A DNA stretch of 64,000 bases from Chitinophagaceae bacterium (GCA_022841365.1 JALHRP010000003.1:1-64000), one strand, 5' to 3'. Positions 34,405 through 43,976 are shown, counted from the first letter of the stretch. A program made the numbers and translations. The notes: generated from the letters alone by a model not told the origin.

Positions 34405-34989
34405 ATGATGAAAGTATTGATGGCATTGATTTTAGCACACATAACGTTAATCAGCTGTAATGCCCAGACAACAAACTCTAAAGTAAAAAAGACGACCATG
34501 AGTGAAGCAAAAAAACCCGGAGAACCAAAAACAGGCAACCCGGTTTATTCCAAAACAGATTCTTCTAAAGTAACCATGAGTGAAGAGGAATGGAAAAAGA
34601 TACTCCCATCCGATGTATATTATATTGCCCGCCAGAAAGGAACTGAACGCCCCTGGACCAGCAAGTTTGAAAAATTTGATGAGGCAGGAACCTATTACTG
34701 CGCTGCCTGCGGAAATGGTTTGTTTAAAAGTGACACCAAATTCGACAGTGGTTGCGGATGGCCCAGCTTTTACGAACCCATCAGCAAAGGCTCCATTATT
34801 TATACGCCGGATAACAGTCATGGTATGACTAGAACAGAAGTGCAATGCGGCAGATGCAAAGCGCATCTTGGTCATGTGTTTGAAGATGGACCACCTCCTA
34901 CCGGTTTACGCTATTGTATTAACGGAGTGATTCTCGATTTTGAAAAAGCAAAAGAAACCGAGAAAAAATATACAGGCAAAAAAAGTTAA
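34405..34989 (+). CDS. msrB: Peptide-methionine (R)-S-oxide reductase MsrB, lipoprotein
   Basis: 194 residues. A lipoprotein signal with Cys18 (ITLISCNA) places it in the periplasm or outer membrane, unlike cytoplasmic MsrB. Zinc Cys pairs at 99/102 (CAAC) and 148/151 (CGRC). The catalytic Cys171 is in RYCING, with HLGHVFEDGPPPTGLRYC intact. Repairs methionine-R-sulfoxide in exported proteins. The start has two adjacent ATG codons. A strong terminator follows. Confidence 0.95.
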   Translation: MMKVLMALILAHITLISCNAQTTNSKVKKTTMSEAKKPGEPKTGNPVYSKTDSSKVTMSEEEWKKILPSDVYYIARQKGTERPWTSKFEKFDEAGTYYCAACGNGLFKSDTKFDSGCGWPSFYEPISKGSIIYTPDNSHGMTRTEVQCGRCKAHLGHVFEDGPPPTGLRYCINGVILDFEKAKETEKKYTGKKS

Positions 34990-35014
34990 GTTCATATTGA
35001 GATAGTTATCACCT

Positions 35015-35047
35015 GAACGAACCATTATTGGTTCGTTCTTTTTTTTT
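35015..35047 (+). terminator. Terminator of msrB
   Basis: GAACGAACC/GGTTCGTTC (35015-35023 with 35030-35038), then nine T. Confidence 0.93.
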
Positions 35048-35117
35048 GCCATCCATCAAAATGTTTACAGCCATTTCGTTTTCCCTTTATCTTTAAATTC
35101 TTAACCAGCTTTTATTT

Positions 35118-38100
35118 ATGAAACGATTTTCTGTTTTGAGCATGTTGCTCTTATCATCATTCCTTTATGTAACAGCACAAACGCCTTCCTGGCTTCGCTA
35201 TCCATCTATTTCGCCCGATGGAAAAACCATTGTGTTTACCTACAAAGGCGATTTGTATAAAGTGGCATCATCTGGTGGTACCGCCACTCCTCTAACCATG
35301 CATGAGGCACATGATTTTATGCCGGTGTGGAGTAACGATGGTAAAACAATTTCCTTCGCCAGCGACCGTTACGGCAACTTTGATGTGTTCAGCATTTCTG
35401 TAAATGGCGGAGAAGCCAAACGCATCACCTATCATTCAGCAGCAGAATATCCGTATGCCTTCAGCAACGATAACAAGAATATCATCTTTGGCGGCACAAG
35501 AATGGACCTGCCATCGAATCGTCAGTTCCCTACCGGTTACATGAGTGAGCTCTACAGCGTTTCAATAAACGGCGGAAGAGTAACACAAGTACTGACAACA
35601 CCTGCAGAAGACATTCGCTTCAGCAGAGATGGAAATAAATTTCTTTATACTAACAAACCTGCAGGTGAAAATCAATGGCGCAAACATCATACATCTGCAG
35701 TTACAAGAGATGTAGTTGTGTATGATGTCAAAACAGGAACACATCAGCAAATCACTTCGTTTAAAGGTGAAGACCGCAACCCTGTTTTTACAACAGATGA
35801 ATCAGCGTTTTTTTATTTGAGTGAAGAAAGCGGTTCGTTCAACATTCATAAAATGAATATGAAAGGAGGTACATCAGAAAAACTCACTTCGTACAAAAAA
35901 CACCCGGTACGTTTCCTCAGCAGCAGTAATGATGGATTGTTGTGCTACAGTTATGATGGTGAACTCTATACCATGAAGGCAGGTGCTGCTCCTCAAAAAG
36001 TAAACATCAGTATACTCACCGATGCACGCAACAACAATGAAAAACTGTTTCGTGTAACCAGCGGCAGCGGCATGAGTGTTTCATCAAACGGAAAAGAAAT
36101 TGCTTTCATTTATCGTGGAGAAGTATTTGTTACCAGTGTTGATGGCGGCATTACCAAACGCATTACCAATACTCCGGAGCAGGAAACAAGTGTAAACTTT
36201 TCACCCGACGGGAAAAAGATTTTATACAGCAGTGAGCGCAATAATAAATGGAGTGTGTATGAAAGTACCATCGAACGTAAAGATGAACCCTACTTTTATG
36301 CATCTACTTTAATTAAAGAAACAGCAGTTATTGAAAATAAAAATCATAACACACAACCGTTGTATTCTCCCGATGGAAAAGAAATTGCTTACATCGAAAA
36401 TTTAAATCAACTCCGTATTTATAATATCGCATCAAAACAAAGTCGCACTGTTTTAACCGGCGATCAGTTGTTTGCATTTGTAGAAAACGATCAGTATTAC
36501 CAATGGAGCCCCGACAGTAAATGGCTGTTGTTCGATTATGCAGTACCGGGCAGTGCAGTGGGTGAAGTAGGATTAGTAAGTGTTGACGGCAAGAAAGTAG
36601 AAAACCTTACCCTCAGTGGTTTTAACGATGGCAATGCCAAATGGATCATGGGCGGTAAAGGCATGATGTGGTTCAGCAACCGGGATGGTTTGCGTGCAGC
36701 AGCCATGAGCGGCGGTGCACAGTCTGATGCCTATGCAATGTTCTTTACACAGGAAGCATTTGATAAATTTAAACTGAGCAAGGAAGATGCTGCGCTGCAA
36801 AAAGAAATTGAAGAGAACAAAACCAAAGCAGATACCTCAAAGAAAAAAACCGTTGCAAAAGATTCTGTTGTGATTAACTGGGATGGTTTAACCATGCGTA
36901 AAACAAAACTCACCATTCACTCAAGCAACATGAGCGATGCTTTGGTAAGTAAAGATGGTGAAACACTTTACTACTTAGCCAGGTTTGAACGTGGAATGAA
37001 TTTATGGACCACTAATCTCCGCACCAGAGAAACCAAAATGCTGGTACCGTTGAATGCAGGCTTTGCCAATATGGTTTGGGATAAAGAACAGAAATCAATT
37101 TTTCTTAACAGCGATGGTGGGTTTATAAAAATTGATCCCAACAGTGGCAAACAGGACCGCATCAGCATCAATGGTGAAATGATGGTGGATGGTTTGAAAG
37201 AACGCATGTATATGCTCGATCATGTTTGGCGCAGAACAAAAACAACGTTCTACAATAAAACATTTCATGGTATTGACTGGGACAGTTACAAACCTGATTA
37301 TGAAAAATACTTACCGCATATCAGCAACAATCATGAGTTTGCAGAAATGCTGAGTGAATTGCTGGGCGAGTTAAATGTGAGCCACAGTGGTGCACGTTAT
37401 GGAAGTTTTAATCCAAATGGAGATGCAACCGCATCGCTGGGTATTTTTTATGACTATGCATACAAAGGCAATGGATTAAAAATTACAGAAGTCATCAAAG
37501 ATGGTCCGCTGGATAAAGCAGGCATGAACATCAAAGCAGGAATGATCATTGAAAGTATTGATGGCGAACTCATCACTGCAGATAAAGATGTGGCACAATA
37601 CCTCAACCGCAAAGCAGGAAAAAATACCTTGCTTGTAATTGTTGATGGCGCAACAAAAAGAGAACTCATCATAAAACCAATTTCACTTGGTGAAGAAAGT
37701 GGATTGCTATACCGCCGTTGGGTAAAACGCAATGCAGATGAAGTAGAGCAAATGAGTAACGGCACACTTGGCTATGTACATATACCCGGCATGAGCGATG
37801 GTGCCTACCGTACCACCTATGAAGAAATCATGGGTAAGTTTTTTCACAAGAAAGCAATTGTAGTAGATACAAGAAATAATGGTGGTGGTGATTTGGTTGC
37901 CGACTTAGCTATGTTCCTCAGCGGTAAAAAGTTTATGGATTATGGAAACGATGTACGCAACAATGGTTTTGAACCCAACTTCCGTTGGACCAAACCAAGC
38001 ATTTCCATTGCCAATGAAGGCAACTACAGCGATGGACATTGTTATGCATACATGGTAAAGGAAGTAGGTATTGGTAAACTGGTGGGCATGCCTGTACCAG

Positions 38101-38306
38101 GCACCTGTTCGTTTGCTGCATGGAGTGGTTTGATGGATACCGGTATTACATGGGGTGCACCAACGGTTGGTTGCAGAGATACCAACGGAAATTATCTGGA
38201 GAATGCACAAACAGAACCGGATATTAAATTGCGTAATGATTATGAAAAAGTAATGATTGGTAAGGATCCGCAGCTGGAGCTGGCGGTGAAAGAGTTGATG
38301 AAGTAA
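35118..38306 (+). CDS. Tricorn-like serine protease (peptidase S41)
   Basis: 1062 residues. Signal peptide 1-20. A TolB/Tricorn-type beta-propeller region follows (about 25-540, repeated SPDGK motifs such as YPSISPDGKTIVFTYKGD). Next come a Lys/Glu/Ala linker (about 565-600), a second propeller part, the core domain, a PDZ domain (about 775-860) and the S41 catalytic domain. The Tricorn catalytic set aligns: Ser755-His756 (NVSHSG), Ser971-Asp972 (NYSDGH) and Glu1033 (QTEPDI). It probably degrades peptides in the periplasm. Monocistronic. Confidence 0.95.
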   Translation: MKRFSVLSMLLLSSFLYVTAQTPSWLRYPSISPDGKTIVFTYKGDLYKVASSGGTATPLTMHEAHDFMPVWSNDGKTISFASDRYGNFDVFSISVNGGEAKRITYHSAAEYPYAFSNDNKNIIFGGTRMDLPSNRQFPTGYMSELYSVSINGGRVTQVLTTPAEDIRFSRDGNKFLYTNKPAGENQWRKHHTSAVTRDVVVYDVKTGTHQQITSFKGEDRNPVFTTDESAFFYLSEESGSFNIHKMNMKGGTSEKLTSYKKHPVRFLSSSNDGLLCYSYDGELYTMKAGAAPQKVNISILTDARNNNEKLFRVTSGSGMSVSSNGKEIAFIYRGEVFVTSVDGGITKRITNTPEQETSVNFSPDGKKILYSSERNNKWSVYESTIERKDEPYFYASTLIKETAVIENKNHNTQPLYSPDGKEIAYIENLNQLRIYNIASKQSRTVLTGDQLFAFVENDQYYQWSPDSKWLLFDYAVPGSAVGEVGLVSVDGKKVENLTLSGFNDGNAKWIMGGKGMMWFSNRDGLRAAAMSGGAQSDAYAMFFTQEAFDKFKLSKEDAALQKEIEENKTKADTSKKKTVAKDSVVINWDGLTMRKTKLTIHSSNMSDALVSKDGETLYYLARFERGMNLWTTNLRTRETKMLVPLNAGFANMVWDKEQKSIFLNSDGGFIKIDPNSGKQDRISINGEMMVDGLKERMYMLDHVWRRTKTTFYNKTFHGIDWDSYKPDYEKYLPHISNNHEFAEMLSELLGELNVSHSGARYGSFNPNGDATASLGIFYDYAYKGNGLKITEVIKDGPLDKAGMNIKAGMIIESIDGELITADKDVAQYLNRKAGKNTLLVIVDGATKRELIIKPISLGEESGLLYRRWVKRNADEVEQMSNGTLGYVHIPGMSDGAYRTTYEEIMGKFFHKKAIVVDTRNNGGGDLVADLAMFLSGKKFMDYGNDVRNNGFEPNFRWTKPSISIANEGNYSDGHCYAYMVKEVGIGKLVGMPVPGTCSFAAWSGLMDTGITWGAPTVGCRDTNGNYLENAQTEPDIKLRNDYEKVMIGKDPQLELAVKELMK

Positions 38307-38311
38307 CACGC

Positions 38312-38346
38312 CTTTGTCTGCACAGCCCCAAGGCTGTCTGACAAAG
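38312..38346. repeat. Two-part hairpin after the Tricorn gene
   Basis: CTTTGTC/GACAAAG and ACAGCC/GGCTGT nested around a CCAA loop, separated by a small internal loop. Looks like a dispersed palindrome ahead of the true terminator. Confidence 0.4.
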
Positions 38347-38356
38347 TCATAATAGC

Positions 38357-38395
38357 AATCCCCGTTTTACAAATTTGTTGAGCGGGGATTTTTTA
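38357..38395 (+). terminator. Terminator of the Tricorn gene
   Basis: AATCCCCG/CGGGGATT (38357-38364 with 38383-38390), followed by TTTTT. Confidence 0.85.
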
Positions 38396-38419
38396 AATAA
38401 ATTAGTTTAAACTACGCTT

Positions 38420-39043
38420 ATGTCTACATGGTCTACTTTTTATATAAAAACAACCAGGAAAGATGATCTAATTCATCAGCTTAAAACTTTATCTGGAATT
38501 CGGGTTATTTCAGAAGCTGCCTTTCCAAAAGATTTTAAGTTGAATCATTTGTTAGATGAAAAGGCAAACCCTTCTTGTTTATTGATAGGAAACACTCAAT
38601 CCGATTGGATAACAGTAGTTCATAATAGTTTCTCTAAACTTTATGATTGGGGTTTCTCAATTTCAAAAACTCTTGATACGCAATTAATAATTACAGGAGC
38701 TCAAAGCGCATCGAGTTATTATTATTTCTGTCTGTACGAAAAAGGAAATAAGATTAGAGAAATTGAATATTGCTATAGTGAAGATTTTGAGCCGGTAAAT
38801 TATGGTGATAAATTTCTGTTTGAGGGCGAGCAACCGGGAATAAAAGAAGAGTCAGATGGAGAAATTGAATATTATTTTGGCTTCGATGAAATAGAATCAT
38901 ATTGCAAATATTTTGGATTAGAAATTCAATTGGATTATGGAAATATCAGTTGGAAAATTTTGAAAAGCGAAAAGCAACAGGTGACAATTAATGATTATAT
39001 AGCTAAACTTACCGCCAAAAAACCCTGGTGGAAATTCTGGTAA
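38420..39043 (+). CDS. Unrecognised cytoplasmic protein in a low-GC patch
   Basis: 207 residues starting MSTWSTFYIKTTRKDDLIHQL. No signal peptide or membrane segment. Rich in aromatic and acidic residues (EIEYCYSEDFEPVNYGDKFLFEGEQPG; EIEYYFGFDEIESYCKYFG), ending KKPWWKFW. Its base composition is more AT-rich than its neighbours, and it stands beside a truncated gene and palindromes, which suggests a recent arrival. The acidic, aromatic character is seen in immunity proteins of toxin systems, but I cannot assign it to any family. Confidence 0.65.
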   Translation: MSTWSTFYIKTTRKDDLIHQLKTLSGIRVISEAAFPKDFKLNHLLDEKANPSCLLIGNTQSDWITVVHNSFSKLYDWGFSISKTLDTQLIITGAQSASSYYYFCLYEKGNKIREIEYCYSEDFEPVNYGDKFLFEGEQPGIKEESDGEIEYYFGFDEIESYCKYFGLEIQLDYGNISWKILKSEKQQVTINDYIAKLTAKKPWWKFW

Positions 39044-39086
39044 CTATTTTACTTTATAAGACTTAAACAAATAAAACTTAACAATC

Positions 39087-39185
39087 ATGCTCCTAACAAC
39101 CACTCCCACTATCGAAGGCAAACCAATTCAGCAATACATGGGTATTGTTACTGCCGAAACCATTATTGGCGCCAATATTTGCTAA
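39087..39185 (+). pseudogene. Truncated copy of the ybjQ-like gene
   Basis: Thirty-two codons ([17 protein letters not shown] to GANIC, then stop). They match the first third of the intact gene at 44158-44475; about 84 of 94 bases agree, and the last 42 bases before the break (39139-39180) are identical. After 39180 the similarity ends abruptly, and 14 bases on the first of two related palindromes begins. A remnant left by a rearrangement. Confidence 0.85.
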
Positions 39186-39193
39186 TGATCCAG

Positions 39194-39302
39194 CTCCGAT
39201 TGTATCGGAGAATTTGAAAAAAAAGTTGAACACCTTTACCAAATCAACAACTAAAGTTTATACCCGACAGATGTACGCATGAAGACTCAGATACAATCTG
39301 AG
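39194..39302. repeat. Pair of related 17-base palindromes in inverse orientation
   Basis: CTCCGATTGTATCGGAG (39194-39210) and CTCAGATACAATCTGAG (39286-39302). The second, reverse-complemented, differs from the first at just two positions that are paired with each other, so the stem is preserved. This is the pattern of paired extragenic palindromes mobilised by Y1 (RAYT/IS200-type) transposases. No transposase is in the window. 39211-39388 has no gene. Confidence 0.65.
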
Positions 39303-39388
39303 CAGATTAAAATGGCGAATATGAGATGCCAAGGAATTACTTGACTGAGACATCTCCATCAATAACCTGCATGTCTAAGCTTGACGAT

Positions 39389-41041
39389 TTAGTTCACTCT
39401 TACAAACCTTACTAATTGAATTCTATCCCCACTCAGAAAAAACGTATTGGGAACAGTTTCTGTCATATTTATTTCTAAAACATAATTATTAACTAAAAGC
39501 TTACCGGGAGAAATCAATAATCCTTTTGTACTGTCATTGCTGCCAATTTTAATATCGTAGTTTTTACTACCTGCATACTTGAGTTCAACCACTTGGTTTA
39601 TTTCTGCATTCAGAAACCGGCCGTTAATGGCTTCGTAGTTATAACCTTCCCAGTTACTATTGGATTTTGTTAATGTGTATGGCGAGTGTGTGGTATAGTA
39701 AGCTGTTACTGTCATTTCACCTTTATCATTCCGTTTAAATTCCTGTTTAAAATCCGGATCATAGGCTTGATGAAAGATATTATCTGCCTCCCTTTCTAAT
39801 TGTACATCATTTCGCCCAATACGTTTTAAGAATAAAACACTATCCCTTTTTTCAAACTGAAATGTAAAGTTGTCCTCGGTTTGATAAACTCCTGTCACAT
39901 CTTCATCACTCACAAAAGCACCAATCTTAACAGGTTTTGTGAGCAGATAAGTTGCATTGTCTTTTAAATTAAAAACTACATCAGCCATTTGCCTTGTTTG
40001 TGTATTGGGAGTGGCTTTCCCTGTGTTTGTGAGGGTAACAAAAGAAATATGTTTATCAGGAAATCTAATGACTGTGGCTTTCCACGCTCCTGTTGCTCCT
40101 TCATGAAATTGATAACTCAACCCTTTATACATACCGAACTCGAGTCCATACCCATAGTTGTTAATAGATGAGTGGCCGGTTAACTGCTGGCTTTTTTCTA
40201 AAATCTCTCTCTTGATTTTACTCCTGCCTTTTCCTTGCAGAATCTGCTCCCATTGAAGCTGATCTGCTAAAGTTGAAAAGATATTCCCATCGCCGACTAC
40301 ATTCCAAATCCAGTTATAGGTCGTCCATGTACCGAAATTGAAATATGCTTTTGCAATCGGCCCCCGGATACTCAAATAATTATCTTCAAAAGAGGTATTG
40401 GGCATATTGAGTTGTTTGAACATCTCATTCGTAAATACGACAAAGGACTTACCTGTAACTTTTTCAATAATGGTAGCCAGCAACATATAGTTTGTATTAC
40501 TGTATAAATATTTTGTACCTGGCAGGAAATTTAAGTCTTGTTGTTTTTCCAGCAATTTCAAGACATCGTTATTATTAAACGTCTGTTCCCACCATGTAAC
40601 ACCTTGTAATGACCATAAGTCATATACATCTCTGATACCACTGGTATGATTCAACAGATGTTCGATTGTGATCTTTGTTTGCAAGCCAGGAAATATTGAT
40701 TGTAAGTAAGTTCGTATATCATCAGTTAGTCGTATTTTCTTCTCATCTATAAGAACAAGAATGGCTAATGCTGCAAACTGCTTCCCGTTTGACGCAATAT
40801 TAAATCTTGTGTCTCTTGTTATAAATGAACTGTCTGTAAGATTTGCAAAGCCGGCAACTTTCTCATACACAATTTTACCATTACGTACAATTCCTGTTGC
40901 AATACCGGGTGCGTTTGCCGGAACATCCTGTGTTGCAACTGAATCGAGCAGTTTTATCTGCCTTGCAGTAAAAGGCGACGGATCTTGGGCTCTTAAGTAG
41001 GCAAAGGCAGATAGTGAGATGACGACAAATAATAATCGCAT
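39389..41041 (-). CDS. Serine hydrolase (beta-lactamase/DD-peptidase class C family), exported
   Basis: 550 residues. Signal peptide 1-18. The N-terminal class-C penicillin-binding fold has the SxxK motif in IASNGKQFAAL (Ser about 84), the YxN motif in YLYSNTNYML (about 179-181) and a HEGATGAWKA stretch in place of the KTG box. About 180 C-terminal residues form beta-rich extra domains (VTGVYQTEDNFTFQFEKRD onward) with no clear assignment. Probably a periplasmic esterase or peptidase. It follows the 7TM-AraC gene by 34 bases on the same strand. Confidence 0.9.
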   Translation of the reverse strand: MRLLFVVISLSAFAYLRAQDPSPFTARQIKLLDSVATQDVPANAPGIATGIVRNGKIVYEKVAGFANLTDSSFITRDTRFNIASNGKQFAALAILVLIDEKKIRLTDDIRTYLQSIFPGLQTKITIEHLLNHTSGIRDVYDLWSLQGVTWWEQTFNNNDVLKLLEKQQDLNFLPGTKYLYSNTNYMLLATIIEKVTGKSFVVFTNEMFKQLNMPNTSFEDNYLSIRGPIAKAYFNFGTWTTYNWIWNVVGDGNIFSTLADQLQWEQILQGKGRSKIKREILEKSQQLTGHSSINNYGYGLEFGMYKGLSYQFHEGATGAWKATVIRFPDKHISFVTLTNTGKATPNTQTRQMADVVFNLKDNATYLLTKPVKIGAFVSDEDVTGVYQTEDNFTFQFEKRDSVLFLKRIGRNDVQLEREADNIFHQAYDPDFKQEFKRNDKGEMTVTAYYTTHSPYTLTKSNSNWEGYNYEAINGRFLNAEINQVVELKYAGSKNYDIKIGSNDSTKGLLISPGKLLVNNYVLEINMTETVPNTFFLSGDRIQLVRFVRVN

Positions 41042-41075
41042 TTTTACTTTTTTACAAATTTGCTTACTTGCAAAT

Positions 41076-42320
41076 TCATTTTCGTCCTAAATCCTGATTT
41101 GATACCTGCTGTAACTTGTTTTTTTCAATATACTCTTTCGGACTTAATGATGTATACCGTTTAAACGCTCTGTTGAAGGTGGATTTTGAGTTAAACCCAC
41201 ATTCAAAGGCAAGGCTCAGTATGGTTTGTATAGTATGCTCTCCATTCTCAATTTTACGGATTAAAGCCTTTATCCGATAGTAGTTCACAAAATCATTAAA
41301 GTTCATATTAAAACCCTGATTGATGATCTGTGATACCTTTTTAGAGTGTGTGTCTAATTTCCGGCTTACATCTGTTATTACAAGCTCGGGGTTTTCATAA
41401 ATCTTGTCATTCAGCATCAGTCTTTCAATTTTATCCTTCCAGATATCAAGTTCTGGTATTTCATTCTTTTCTTTTTCACCCTGTGTATTTAAAGCCGCTG
41501 GCAGCTCTATATTTGTTCCGGGATTTTTATCTGCCTCATTTGTTAAACGATTATCGGCTTGTAACTCTTCGTCTTTAAATGATGTAACCGATAAAATTGA
41601 ATTCGTATATCCGCTTATGGATATATAATAAAAGAGAAATGAGAAGCACACGTAATACCAGAATTTTCTTCCAAATTCATCCCACTCGGGGTTAATGATA
41701 AAAAAAAGCAGACGGATTGCAATCAGCATTAAACAGGCAACTAAAAAACGTTGGGCCCATTTAAACATAACTGAATCTGCAAAACTTACACTCTGATAGG
41801 TTATTCTTTTATACCGATCATACGTTTTTAGGCTTTTGATTGAATAATAACTTAATGAAACAAGCCCTCCGATTTGATACCAGGTAGAAAAGTCTTTATC
41901 CTTACCATCTGCATAAAAATAATTTTCCCTTAAGATAACTTTATCTGTCACTACAATCACTATCGAATAAATCAGATAGACTGCAGCGGGTAAAAAGTGA
42001 ATATAATCTCTTGGAGAAAAGCGAAATGATTTATCGAGTAAGGTTCTGTAATAAAAAAACAATACCGGTGCAAACAAAAATAATTGCTGAAACGGGGTAT
42101 AAAATAAAATGTCCCTGTAGACAGAACCGGAATACCAGCCGGCATATCCAAACATAAAAGGAGCTATATATAGAGAACACAGGAATGTAAATAAACTGAG
42201 CCAGATACTTGATTTGTTATTGGTCCGAACCCCTTTAAGAAGAAGTAATGCAGAAAAAACAATTCCATGGAAAAAGAAAATAAGTAAAATTGAACTTTTT
42301 AAACCAAACGAAAAGAACAT
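41076..42320 (-). CDS. Membrane-embedded AraC-type regulator (7TM-HTH)
   Basis: 414 residues. Seven membrane helices span about 1-235, then a linker and a C-terminal AraC/XylS helix-turn-helix domain (about 300-400: LDTHSKKVSQIINQGFNMNFNDFVNYYRIKAL and LSLAFECGFNSKSTFNRAFKRYTSLSPKEYI). It is a clear paralogue of the protein at 50171-51391, with aligned DYIHFLP/DWLHFAP, YSIVIVVTDK and DFSTWYQ segments. Such proteins couple a membrane signal to DNA binding. The co-directional serine hydrolase is the likely target or partner. Confidence 0.9.
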   Translation of the reverse strand: MFFSFGLKSSILLIFFFHGIVFSALLLLKGVRTNNKSSIWLSLFTFLCSLYIAPFMFGYAGWYSGSVYRDILFYTPFQQLFLFAPVLFFYYRTLLDKSFRFSPRDYIHFLPAAVYLIYSIVIVVTDKVILRENYFYADGKDKDFSTWYQIGGLVSLSYYSIKSLKTYDRYKRITYQSVSFADSVMFKWAQRFLVACLMLIAIRLLFFIINPEWDEFGRKFWYYVCFSFLFYYISISGYTNSILSVTSFKDEELQADNRLTNEADKNPGTNIELPAALNTQGEKEKNEIPELDIWKDKIERLMLNDKIYENPELVITDVSRKLDTHSKKVSQIINQGFNMNFNDFVNYYRIKALIRKIENGEHTIQTILSLAFECGFNSKSTFNRAFKRYTSLSPKEYIEKNKLQQVSNQDLGRK

Positions 42321-42529
42321 TACGTAATATTTAATTTATCCGGAGTTTAAAACTCAACGATGTCGTTTTTTAAAAGTATTTTGATTCAACATTTCTTTCA
42401 TTATCAACTGAATTCTTTTACTCTTTAGTGATGAAGTTAAGGACTAAAGCGGGAAATTTAATATTAAGTAAACTGCTTAACCTCTGTTAACCAATCATTC
42501 AACACAACAAATTTTAAAACAAACATTCC

Positions 42530-42616
42530 ATGCATATCACTGCCACAGCAACCGCTGACGTTCCTGAGCATAGCCTATTGTTTCAGGAATACATTGTAAT
42601 TGTAAGACCCTATTGA
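42530..42616 (+). CDS. Possible 28-residue open frame, perhaps a gene fragment
   Basis: Starts MHITATATADVPEHSLLFQEY and ends IVIVRPY. The composition is protein-like, but there is no recognisable family, no clear promoter, and the length suggests either a fragment of a lost gene or chance. Confidence 0.2.
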   Translation: MHITATATADVPEHSLLFQEYIVIVRPY

Positions 42617-42644
42617 GAGAGGGAAAGAAAAATCAGATATAAAT

Positions 42645-42697
42645 GAAGAATGAAAAACCCGGTATGCAGATTTAGCCTGCTCCAGGTTCTTCATTCA
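42645..42697 (-). terminator. Terminator of the VWA gene
   Basis: A 15-base stem with two mismatches (42648-42662 with 42682-42696) and an inner GCAG/CTGC. On the minus strand GGGTTTTTCATTC follows within the arm. Confidence 0.55.
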
Positions 42698-42722
42698 AAT
42701 AAATTCTTTATCAGATCAGTTC

Positions 42723-43976
42723 TTATTCTATCTTCATCTTAAACCGCTTCACCTGTTCGCCGATAATTCGTTCCACTTCTGTTTCAAGTGTTGAAACTGT
42801 TGCAGCACCGCCTTTTGCTTTCTGATCTTTGATGTATTGTTCACGCTGTTGATTCAATGCAATGATTTTTGCCTGAATGGCTGCACGTTCTTTCTTCTTC
42901 TCTCTTACAATCACTTTCAGTTGTGCTGTTGTTTTATTCTGCAAACTGTCGGGCAATGTTTTCTTATCAATTTTTTCAATTTCTGCTTCATTGTCTCCGG
43001 CACGGTCAACCAGATCCCATGTAGAGTTATTGTATGTTTTAGAATTGCTTTTTACTTCAGTACGTTTGATCGCAGCCTTTTTACTCATGCCGGCATTCGC
43101 TTCATCCATTTTTTGTTGCTTACTGTAAAACTCCTGCCCTCTTGCGCCATACGTAATATACGTACCGTTTAATTGTTCATTGAGTTTGAATATCTCATCA
43201 TCATACGGTGTGGCAATGTCTTCGATCTTATGATCCTGATTGATGTTACTGAAACTGCCATTGCCACATTCACCCACAAGGTTCCAGTATTCACGAATAC
43301 CCTGCTGACGGTCGCCGCAATAAATGGTATTCACAATAACCCCTTTACCTTTTGCTTCTGTGCAGGCCTGCGTAAAGCTCACGCCACCTTGCCGGAAGCT
43401 TTCGTTACCGGCAATAAAAACTACTTTATACGAATTGGGGTTTGCATCCCACTTCAACTGCTGTATGGATTTAAAAATAACCTGACCGCAATATTCATCC
43501 CCGCCATTGGTAGTTAGTGCAAACAGATTTTCAGAAAGCGAATCAAGATCACTGATAAAATTATTGATCTGTTTAATATAGCCATTCCGCACATCATTAC
43601 GTGGTGTGCCATATTCATACAAAGCAATTTCAATTTTTGGATTGGCTTTATTATCGCAATGCACACGGCCAAGAGTATTCACCATCGTCCAGAGTTGGGC
43701 TTTGGCCTGATCAATCAGTCCATCCATACTGTTGCTCACATCGAGCAGGATAGCTACTTGTATTTTCTGATCGGTTGTTGGTGTAGGAAAGGTTGTAGAA
43801 GGTGCCGGCTTTGTCTGCACTTCCTGAATGGGAGTGGGTAAAGCCGGAGTCTTTGACTGTTCCGGTGAAGCAGTGGTTACCTGTCTTTGTTTTTTAGGTT
43901 CCTGATATGCTGATACAATAAAAATAGCTGCGAAGATAATTACAGCAGCAAGTAATGGTTTGCGATAAGATTGCAT
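42723..43976 (-). CDS. VWA domain protein, membrane-anchored
   Basis: 417 residues. N-terminal membrane segment (about 7-23), a Pro/Thr-rich spacer (about 30-68), then a von Willebrand A domain (about 72-260) with the metal-ion-dependent adhesion motif DVSNSM (DxSxS) and later TNGGDEYCG and FIAGNESF. The C-terminal third is highly charged and coiled-coil-like (QLKVIVREKKKERAAIQAKIIALNQQREQYIKDQ). Probably a periplasmic binding or scaffold protein. Monocistronic. Confidence 0.9.
   Translation of the reverse strand: MQSYRKPLLAAVIIFAAIFIVSAYQEPKKQRQVTTASPEQSKTPALPTPIQEVQTKPAPSTTFPTPTTDQKIQVAILLDVSNSMDGLIDQAKAQLWTMVNTLGRVHCDNKANPKIEIALYEYGTPRNDVRNGYIKQINNFISDLDSLSENLFALTTNGGDEYCGQVIFKSIQQLKWDANPNSYKVVFIAGNESFRQGGVSFTQACTEAKGKGVIVNTIYCGDRQQGIREYWNLVGECGNGSFSNINQDHKIEDIATPYDDEIFKLNEQLNGTYITYGARGQEFYSKQQKMDEANAGMSKKAAIKRTEVKSNSKTYNNSTWDLVDRAGDNEAEIEKIDKKTLPDSLQNKTTAQLKVIVREKKKERAAIQAKIIALNQQREQYIKDQKAKGGAATVSTLETEVERIIGEQVKRFKMKIE

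Larger units (their letters stand above)
42321..42722. other. 402-base gap with a small open frame and a hairpin
   Basis: The only coding candidate is the 28-codon frame at 42530-42616. A minus-strand hairpin (42648-42696) ends the VWA gene. No promoter with a perfect TAnnTTTG box is seen for the AraC-type gene. Confidence 0.5.

Noticed and set aside
42530-42616. Conserved micro-protein next to the VWA gene
   Set aside because: There is no promoter, composition signal or context beyond an open frame of 28 codons; kept only as a low-confidence feature.
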